DNA of 7,778 bases from a bacterium (GTDB taxonomy: Bacteria > Patescibacteriota > Gracilibacteria > UBA1369 > LOWO2-01-FULL-3): NCBI GenBank assembly GCA_027622635.1, contig JAQBYK010000052.1, positions 1 through 7,778 of the forward strand. Direction: 5' to 3'. Position numbers and translations under genes: made by a program. Position 1 is the first letter of the stretch. Each line of letters starts with the position of its first letter. Below the pieces are notes generated by a model, which worked only from the letters and a program-made list of their open reading frames with translations, was not told where the DNA came from and did not search any database. Below are positions 1 through 7,000 of this stretch, one piece after another.

Positions 1-1
1 G

Positions 2-247
2 CAGACATATTACATGAAAGAAATCTACACAATCTCCCTGCAAAAAGACACCTATCCGCAACTGTCGGAAAAATTTGAGGAACACGGTGTTTTGGTAAAT
101 TCTTCGGACGACGTTCGAGTTTTAAAAAGCTCATTGCAAGAAGCCTACAACGACCTTAAAAGCACTTTGGAAAGCGCAATCGCAAGCAAAGAAGCACAAG
201 CTAAAAAAGAAGAAGCTGAACTTATTCAACAAATCGAAAACTTCTAG
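2..247 (+). CDS. Hypothetical small protein or C-terminal end of a larger protein (left edge)
   Basis: The frame is open to the left edge of the window, so this may be the 3' end of a larger gene. The first ATG is at 14 and would give a 77-aa protein beginning MKEIYTISLQ, but no Shine-Dalgarno is visible in the 13 bases before it. It ends in TAG. Residues 1-50 (counted from ATG14) look like a short beta strand (EIYTISL), a helix (TYPQLSEKFEEHG) and a second helix starting NSSDDVRVLK. This loosely resembles the strand-helix-helix order of ribbon-helix-helix DNA-binding proteins, but the turn is too long and no diagnostic residue is fixed. The C-terminal third (ASKEAQAKKEEAELIQQIENF) is a charged helix or coiled coil. 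No family is recognised. The codon pattern and composition look coding; the exact start is undecided. Confidence 0.55.
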   Translation, partial: QTYYMKEIYTISLQKDTYPQLSEKFEEHGVLVNSSDDVRVLKSSLQEAYNDLKSTLESAIASKEAQAKKEEAELIQQIENF

Positions 248-342
248 TTAATTTCAAAACTGCTACCCGACGTCTGCCACATCAGTCTCAGCACCCTCTA
301 CTCTATCCAAACCTCCGTTATTCAGCATGGGAAAAACAGCTA
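248..342 (+). other. Spacer without an assignable gene
   Basis: This spacer lies between the TAG at 245-247 and ATG343. Frame 1 stays open through it without a start codon, and frames 2 and 3 are closed at 341-343 and 348-350. I see no convincing promoter, terminator hairpin or RNA gene. Its base composition, with runs such as CTCAGCACCCTC, is less AT-rich than the flanks. Confidence 0.4.
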
Positions 343-570
343 ATGGATGATGCTGAGAGGCATCTGGATGGTTCGCGCGAACTTGCGTATATCCAAGAGC
401 TCCGTAACTCGTTGCGCGAGACTCTTAAGGATGCAGGCGAGGATATGGAAGTAGCGAAAACTGTAAGATTTATCAGAGTAGCGATGAATTCTGACCGTAA
501 GGATCCCGGCTATTTTCGACAACCTGGAATGGTGATGTATGGACAAATTCATCAATTACTTATTGTCTGA
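343..570 (+). CDS. Weak hypothetical ORF, possibly a gene remnant
   Basis: This 75-codon frame starts at ATG343 and ends at TGA570. The product is mostly helical and charged in its first half (AYIQELRNSLRETLKDAGED), followed by VAKTVRFIRVAMN and a short C-terminus (DPGYFRQPGMVMYGQIHQLL). I do not recognise it. A weak GGGA lies about 10 nt before the ATG. The same frame stays open upstream to about 220, overlapping the end of the preceding frame, but has no ATG, GTG or TTG before 343. The protein-like residues just before the ATG (RYSAWEKQL) suggest the frame once began further left, so this could be a truncated or decayed gene. The stretch is richer in G/C and in GCG/CGC codons than the rest of the window. 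It could equally be a chance ORF. Confidence 0.35.
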   Translation: MDDAERHLDGSRELAYIQELRNSLRETLKDAGEDMEVAKTVRFIRVAMNSDRKDPGYFRQPGMVMYGQIHQLLIV

Positions 571-589
571 TTTTGAGTAATTTTGCTTT

Positions 590-642
590 GGACATCGTGT
601 GTTTGGGTTATTTGTAAGCCATTTAACCTTACCACGGTGTCC
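590..642. repeat. Imperfect inverted repeat with nested inner stem
   Basis: GGACATCGTG at 590-599 pairs with CACGGTGTCC at 633-642 (9 of 10 Watson-Crick; the odd pair would be G-U in RNA). Inside the 33-nt loop a second stem forms between GGTTA (606-610) and TAACC (624-628). No U-run follows on either strand, so it does not look like an ordinary intrinsic terminator. It lies between a doubtful ORF and the promoter of the downstream unit. It could be a structured RNA element, a protein-binding site, or a trace of a mobile element. Confidence 0.5.
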
Positions 643-654
643 TAAATGTTTGTG

Positions 655-670
655 TACTGTATATACTGTC
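655..670. repeat. Short direct repeat TACTGTA/TACTGTC upstream of promoter
   Basis: TACTGTA (655-661) recurs as TACTGTC (664-670), that is, at a 9-bp period, about 12 bp upstream of the proposed -35 box. It could be a tandem operator half-site. It superficially recalls the first half of a LexA-type CTGT box, but the second half is in direct rather than inverted orientation. It may be chance in AT-rich DNA. Confidence 0.25.
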
Positions 671-681
671 CCTTCAAACAC

Positions 682-710
682 TTTTCACGTGGCCAATTTT
701 ATGGTATAAT
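682..710 (+). promoter_or_regulatory. Sigma70-type promoter, extended -10
   Basis: A perfect TATAAT lies at 705-710 and is preceded by TGG at 702-704, giving an extended -10 (TGnTATAAT). A TTTTCA at 682-687 (4 of 6 to TTGACA) stands 17 bp upstream, the ideal spacing. Transcription would start near 716-718, only about 12-14 nt before the ATG at 730. This is the best promoter in the window and sits just before the two-gene unit. It also argues that the downstream gene starts at 730 and not at an in-frame ATG at 646 or 709. Confidence 0.7.
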
Positions 711-728
711 GTACGGATTAATTCGTAC
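711..728. promoter_or_regulatory. 18-bp dyad over the transcription start (operator or 5' hairpin)
   Basis: GTACGGATTAATTCGTAC is palindromic at 16 of 18 positions. It directly abuts the -10 box and ends one base before ATG730. As DNA it has the size and placement of a repressor operator that would block promoter clearance. As RNA it could fold into a 7-bp stem (one G-U pair) with a UUAA loop, occupying most of the very short leader if transcription starts at its left edge. No Shine-Dalgarno lies between it and the start codon. Position and symmetry are seen; function is inferred. Confidence 0.5.
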
Positions 729-729
729 T

Positions 730-1044
730 ATGAAAGAAGAAATCAAAGAGTTAATTGAGGCGAGTGGAGGCATGAGTTTGCAGAAAAAGACTCTATATCT
801 GACGATGCTTGAGTATATTTCGGAGAAGGAAATGGAGGAATTGCTAAAAATCCTGCAAGAGGAAGCTAAAACAGTTTCTGACATAAAAATTGAGGAAAAG
901 GCTCAAACAGGACAGATAAATGAGGATTTCATGGAGCAAGGAGATCAGCTTTTTAAGGATGAGGAGAAAAAAGCGATTAAGAAAGAAGAAATTGAGGAAG
1001 ACATAGAGAGTGAGAAACTTCTTAAGGATATTGAAGAATTATGA
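730..1044 (+). CDS. Small, highly charged helical protein, coupled partner of the giant protein
   Basis: This gene encodes 104 aa starting MKEEIKELIEASGGM and ending LLKDIEEL. It is dominated by Glu, Lys, Asp, Leu and Ile with no Cys, Trp or Pro, so it is predicted almost entirely helical or coiled coil. A first helical unit (residues 1-45, with LYLTMLEYISEKEMEELLKILQEE) is followed by a Gln/Gly-containing break (about 59-73) and a very acidic or basic alternating tail. Earlier in-frame ATGs at 646 and 709 were rejected: the first would place the promoter inside the gene and add a Cys/Phe/Tyr-rich leader unlike the rest, and the second overlaps the -10 box. It has no signal peptide and no recognised family. 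Its TGA overlaps the start of the next gene (ATGA, 1041-1044), implying translational coupling. Plausible roles are chaperone, assembly factor, regulator or neutraliser of the giant protein; none is shown by sequence. Confidence 0.8.
   Translation: MKEEIKELIEASGGMSLQKKTLYLTMLEYISEKEMEELLKILQEEAKTVSDIKIEEKAQTGQINEDFMEQGDQLFKDEEKKAIKKEEIEEDIESEKLLKDIEEL
1024..1028 (+). promoter_or_regulatory. Ribosome-binding site of the giant gene
   Basis: AAGGA lies 12 nt before ATG1041, inside the end of the upstream gene. A second weaker purine run (GAAGA, 1033-1037) is closer. Spacing is on the long side. Together with the 4-nt overlap, this suggests ribosomes finishing the upstream gene re-initiate here. 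Confidence 0.45.
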
Positions 1045-4000
1045 TCAAAAGACCTGAAAATTTTGCTGAGGCTCGATTCCTATTCTTCTCAAGAGATAAG
1101 CTTGGAGCTGCAGCTTCGGCTAAGGAAAAACAGATCCAGGCTGAAATTGCTAAGGAGAAGCCGGAGCAGAAAGATAAACCGGTTGATATAGTTGATGAAA
1201 CAGCAGTAAATGCAAAATTTGATGCGATTGAGGAAAAGATAAAGGTTTCTCCAATTGCCGATAAACATAAGGAAACGATTCGAGGGAAACTTGGGAAATT
1301 GGTTGATACCTGGAAGGGCAAAATTGATAAAGTTGGGAAAAAAGCAGCGGATAAATTGAATGACGTTTGGGCTAAGACAAATGATGCTTTAGCGAAATTT
1401 AATGAGCGCAAGGATGTAGCTGAGATCTATCAAACTTTGGAGCCTTTATATGACAAAACAGGTAAGCCAAAGGCAGGGATTGTTAAGGCTATGAATTTAG
1501 TTACATACAAAAAAGGAAGTGGGGAATGGGAAAAAATTAACAAAAATTTGGCTTCTGCCGGTTTTCCGGAAGAAAACATTAAACCTATGCAGAAAATGTT
1601 GGGAGTTAAGGTTGATGGACGAGTTGATCGTGAAACCATAAATGCCATGTCTGCCATGCTTGGGTTGACTATCAAGGTTGATTTCGCGAAAGAAACAAAA
1701 TATGTGGGCGAGGAAAAATCTGAGGAACAGAAGGCTGCGGAGGCAAATCCTAAGGTGCCGGTTGATGTAGCTGGAGCAGTAAAACCTGGAGGAGCTGCTA
1801 CGGAAGGTGCGTCTGGTGGAGCTGGTGCTGAGAATGTACCTGGATCAGCTGGTGGAACGGCTGGTGCTGAGAGTGTGCCTGGAGCAACTGGTGGAGCTGG
1901 TGCTGAGAGTGTGCCTGGAGCAGCTGATGAGGGGCTTGTTGCCGGTGAGGATATCGTTTCAATCTCTAGCCAAACAATTACGACAGTTTCAAATAATCTT
2001 GCATCCATCGGTGTAAACATAAATCGGGCAGCCTTGAAAAGGGCTTACGCAGAAACATCTTCAGATAAGAGAATAAAACCGGATGCGATACTTGCCCAAA
2101 TTGACCGTTTGGTAGATGCCCGCAATAACATTATTGGCGATTCCGAGGTTCTGGTTGATCTTAATAAAAATAAAATTCTCGCGGCTTTAGGTTATTTAGT
2201 TGAAGGGCAGGAAGCGAAGGGAATTTCGATAATTGATAGTGTAATTGAAGACTTTGAGGGAAAGGAATTGGAGGTTTTAAGTATTCCTGAGGATTTTAAA
2301 AATTTAAATGAAAAGCTTGGTTTGTCTGAACATACCTTAGCTATTTATTATAATGCTTATTTAAAATGTCCTGATACAAATAAAATCTCTATTTCTAAAA
2401 TTAGTGAAAAAATGAAGCATGCGGAAGAGCGATTTTTAGGTGGAGTTGAGAAGAATAAAGCGAGAAAAATTTTGATAGAAATCTTTGGTAAGTTGGTTAA
2501 CGGAGTAACAGAAAAATTAGTTGGAAATGAGACCCTGGTTTTGAATATTTCAAGGGTTAAAGAGAAATATGAGACTTTAGGTAAAAAATTGAAAGAAAAA
2601 ACAAAGATGCTTACTCATAACAAGGAAGTTAGAGATAGGCAAGTGCAATATTTGGCAAAACTGGTTGAAGACAATCCGTCATTTATTAATTTTTGGACAC
2701 CTTCGAATGAAAACCTTATCACTCAGGGAGTTGCTCATTTTAAGGCTTACAATGGTTTTATTGCCAAAACAGAAGCTGAGATTTCAGCTATTGAGCGTGA
2801 GAGGACAAGTCTACTTGTATCCAGTTTTGTAAATCAGCATCAATTGCTTACAAACAATGGACAGAATGTAAGAGGCCTTTTGCTCCAAATGGATGACAAT
2901 TTGGAGCAAAAAGATCTACCTGAATTTATGAGGGAGGAAGTTCGAAATGCTGCTGTAGCTGTCCAGCATGATCCAAATTCTTCAGAGTTTGATAAATTGT
3001 TTTATGCTGGAGAATATGAAAAAGCTTTACAATTTTTGGCGGATCAAAATCGTGAAAGAACTAAAGTTCCAGGTATGAGTGGTCATTTGGGCCAGCATGA
3101 TTACTTAGCATCTTATAGGAAATATAAAGGCACCAAGGGTGTGGGTAAATTGGTTGCCAGATGGAAGGGTAGTGACAGTTTTGCTGGTAAGAAGGTGAAT
3201 GAGGGATATTTGCCAATCCCAATTAATATTAGGAAGGATAGAAGAGGACAAACTTATTTTCAGACAATCCTGATGAAGCAAAATCCCGATGGTTCTATTA
3301 GCCATGTTTTTATATCTGATGATGGAAACCAGATTGGGGCCTTTTCTGATGCTTCACCATTAACAAAGAGAATTGGGGCTGTACATACCATGACGGCGGA
3401 GGATATCAAGAATATGGATGAAAATGGTGCAAAGATGCAGGAGAGAGTCGGAATGATTATCAATAAAAGCCCAAGCTTTAAAGCAATTTCAAGTGCCGGT
3501 GCTGATTTAAATAAAACCTTTGCACCGATGCAGGCTCTTTTTCAAAAGTCTCTTGAAGGCAACAAAACAGTTGGATTTGTTAATTTATTAAAAAGTCAGG
3601 CCAGGGAAATAAAAGGGTCAAGTGCTATCTCAAATTTGAGATCAAATATCAAACACGCCAGGGCGGAGTTAGCTACTCTTAAGTCCTTTGGAAAAGGGTA
3701 TGCCGATCAGTTTGAGCGAAAAATTGCGAGCATGGAAAAGCAGCTTTCAAATGTTGCTAGTTTGGTAGAAAGCAATAAAATCAGCAATTTTTGTGACCAT
3801 ATTTTGAGTTCGGATTTTTCAGAAGATGATTTTCAGCGGTGGATAATCAAGGACGGAATAGCATTTTTAGCAACCATTTTGGCTGCCACAGCAGCTATAG
3901 TTATTACCGTGGCTACTTTTGGTGCTGGTGGTCCATTAGGTTTGGCTCTTGTGGCTGGTGTTGGCACCTTAGCAGGGATGGCTGGTAATGAGCTTGGAAC

Positions 4001-7000
4001 TTTGGGCTCTCACTACATTGGGAAGGAAGTTTATGGAGAAGATTTTTCAAATAAAACTTTACTGGGTAAGTATCTGACCAATGAAAAAGTCCCTAATCCA
4101 AAGACCGGCGAATTGGAAGAAATCAAGGGTGTGGATGTTTTGAAAACTTATGGAAAACAAGCAGTTGTTGGTTTTGTTACCACTTATGCTCTTTTGGGTC
4201 TTGGTCAATTTGTTGGAAGTGCTCTTTCCAAATTTTCTGTTATGCATGGAAGTTCTTCTGGAGCCAAGGGTTTATTGGCAAGGGCGGTTTCAAAACTACC
4301 TCGATTGAATGGTACGCAAGTAGATATTCTTGAGAAAAAAGGTTTTGGTGCTGTTATGAGGAAAATTGGGAAGGAATCCATGGAGGAGTTTGGGGAGGAA
4401 GGTTTACAAACAGTTGCAGAAAAAGGGCATCCCGCTTTAGGATTTCTTGCATCCTTAGCTACATGTCTTAATGGAAGTAAGGTATCACATAAATTTGGAA
4501 ACTTTGATGTTGTTCAGGAGAGTGTAGTAAATACAGGTGGTGGTGCTGATATTGAGTGGAGCTATAATGCTTCTAATGGGGAAGCTTTTACTTCTAGTGT
4601 TAAGAGTGACTATGGTTCCCAGGGATTTGATGTTGTAACAAAATCAGATGGTAGTATTGTGGCAACTAAATCCGTTGCCCTTAAAGGTGGGAAAATAGAG
4701 CGAATCAGTATGACCTTCAAACCTTCCAATGATAGCTTAACTATGAGGCAAACACTGAAAGAAGGTCTGGATTCCAATGGAAATAGTGAAGCTCAGCGCC
4801 TTTATGGTATGAAGAGTGTTGGTGAGAATAGTTATGAAATCAGTGAGACTTCACCGGCAGGAAAGATGGGTGTTGCTGAATTTCTTGGTAGACGAGGTTT
4901 TGTAATAAACGGTGATCCTGAATCAGGTACTTTTGAGGCAGTGAAGGGAGAAGAAGTTGTGAGGTTTAGTGCTAATGGGAAGGCTGAGACTGAAGCTGAG
5001 GTTGAGGCTGAAGCTGAGAAGGAGCAGCATGATCCTGCAAATTGCAATAATCCAAATCATCATCATGGGCATTCTCATAATCCTCTTGATGTTGGACATG
5101 ATCATGATCACGAACATGGCAGGCCTGAGTCTGCGGAAAAACTCGATGAGCATGGACATCCGGTTCATGAATTAACTACTGAAGCGATGAAGGGCACATA
5201 TCGTCATGAATTTGCAGTTGCAAAAAGAGATGCTTTATTGAATCCTAAAGTTGAAGAGGGAAAGGTTGTTATGGAAGCTTTGGAGGGTAAAACAGTTGAA
5301 ATAAATGGGAAGCAACATCCGGTTGATAAACGCTTGTTAACTCCTACAACCCTTAAAACATTGGCAATTACGGGCAAACTCGAATTATCATCATATGACA
5401 TATATCTTCACAAGACTTTTGTTCAAAAGGTAGATAATTTTGTTAAATCAAATGGTAGGCAGCCAAATTCCATTGAATTCCAAGAAATTTCATCTAAGGT
5501 CCAGCAAGGTGTGGAAGTTTTTTTTGATTCCCACAAGGAGTGGAGTGAGGGAGGAAGAGACATTGCTGTCAGATTTATGCATGAAACTGTTGAACATACT
5601 TTTGATGAATTTGCCATGAAAATGAAAGCTGAGCATGGTATCGAGATTGATCCTGAGGCTTTAAATGAAGTTAAAAGAAAAATCATTGAGGCTGGGATTG
5701 ATCAACATATAGACAATCCACCGCAATATGTTTCTCATGGATTTGATCATTCTCTGCGTGTAATGGATCATGTTAAAAAGGTGGTTAATTCTGATCCCAA
5801 GGTTATAGAAAATATAATGGCCAATTGGGAAATTACCAGAGAGCAAGCGGAACTTTTGACTGTTCTGAATGGTATTTGTCATGACTTTGGATATCCGGAT
5901 GTAGGTGAGGGTCTGGGAAAAGCCATGCACGCAGTTACCGGTACATATAGATTTTTACATGAAATTGCTTTGCCTCTGGCTAAGGCTTCAGGACTGGATA
6001 TGAAAAATCCTAAGCACAAAGAATTAATGAATAATTTTGCCCGCTCAATTGAATGTCATTCTGCAGATAAAGTTGAAACAAGCTGGAAAAGGGCGGATGG
6101 AAAACAAGATTTAATTTTAAATGCGAAGGTAACAGTAAAAATAAAAGTTGGAGAACTTGAATATGAACAGGAAATTCTCGCCGATAAAGCAGATTTTGAA
6201 GCCATAAAAACAAAAATGAAAGCATATTTCAAAAAACATTTTAATCATGAATTAAGCGATTCGGATTTTTCAATGATAGAAGGAGATTTTGAAGGGCGAC
6301 ATGTGGATATAGTTGGATCCAGTAAAAATGATCGTACTCCGGGTGCAGTTGAATATAGACCTGCGGAATTGATTAATCAAGATTCTGATAATTATGATCC
6401 ATTGTTGGCAGCCACCAGATATGCTGACAATTTGGATATGGATCCTACTCGATTTTCAGAATTCCAAAGATCACCAATATTTACGGCTTTGTATACAAGA
6501 ATGGGAGCTGAGAGAAATGCAGGTGGCTCTACTATGTCTCAACACATAAGTGAGCAGATAGGACATGGAAAGACAGCTCAAGAAATTGCGGAACATATGG
6601 ATGTAGATAGTGAAGGTAAATTTATGTATGAAGGGGAGTTATTTTCAACTATTCAGAAAATTGTGGAAAATGGTGAAATATCCAATGAAGTTAAAATTGC
6701 AAGACTAAGGGGTGTAATTGCCTTATTGGGTGAAGTGGAAATCGCTAAATTTGGGTCCAAACCTAAATCTTTTCATGGGGAAGCATATGTTCAGACAATC
6801 TCAACTGAAGTTGAAACAGCAATAAAGATGCTGGAGGCTAGTGAAAATCCTATAAAATTTGTGAATAAAACTCTAAAGGCGGGATTTTTGAAGCAGATAT
6901 TGGAAGATGCAAAAGCAGAGAATCCAGCGCCTCCTAAAGTGACCGCCGATGGTAAGGTAAACCTTGCATATCTTGCTTATGTAAAGAATATGTCAATGGT

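Noticed and set aside
14..570. Toxin-antitoxin pair (ribbon-helix-helix-like protein followed by a small ORF)
   Set aside because: The helix-helix resemblance of the first frame is loose, the second ORF has no toxin motif, and neither start is secure.
655..670. LexA/SOS box
   Set aside because: CTGT occurs twice in direct orientation; the inverted CTGT...ACAG arrangement is absent.
646..729. N-terminal extension of the 104-aa protein from ATG646
   Set aside because: It would put the best promoter of the window inside the gene and adds a Cys/Tyr/Phe-rich leader unlike the Lys/Glu-rich remainder. The in-frame ATG at 709 overlaps the -10 box.
1430..2020. 196-aa reverse-strand open frame rich in Pro, Ala and Ser
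   Set aside because: It is the antisense of the Gly/Ala repeat region of the giant gene; its repeats merely mirror the sense repeats, and it has no independent start context.
5099..5110. Perfect 12-bp palindrome TGATCATGATCA
   Set aside because: It is a by-product of consecutive His-Asp codons (CATGATCATGATCA) in the His-rich tract, so no regulatory role is needed.
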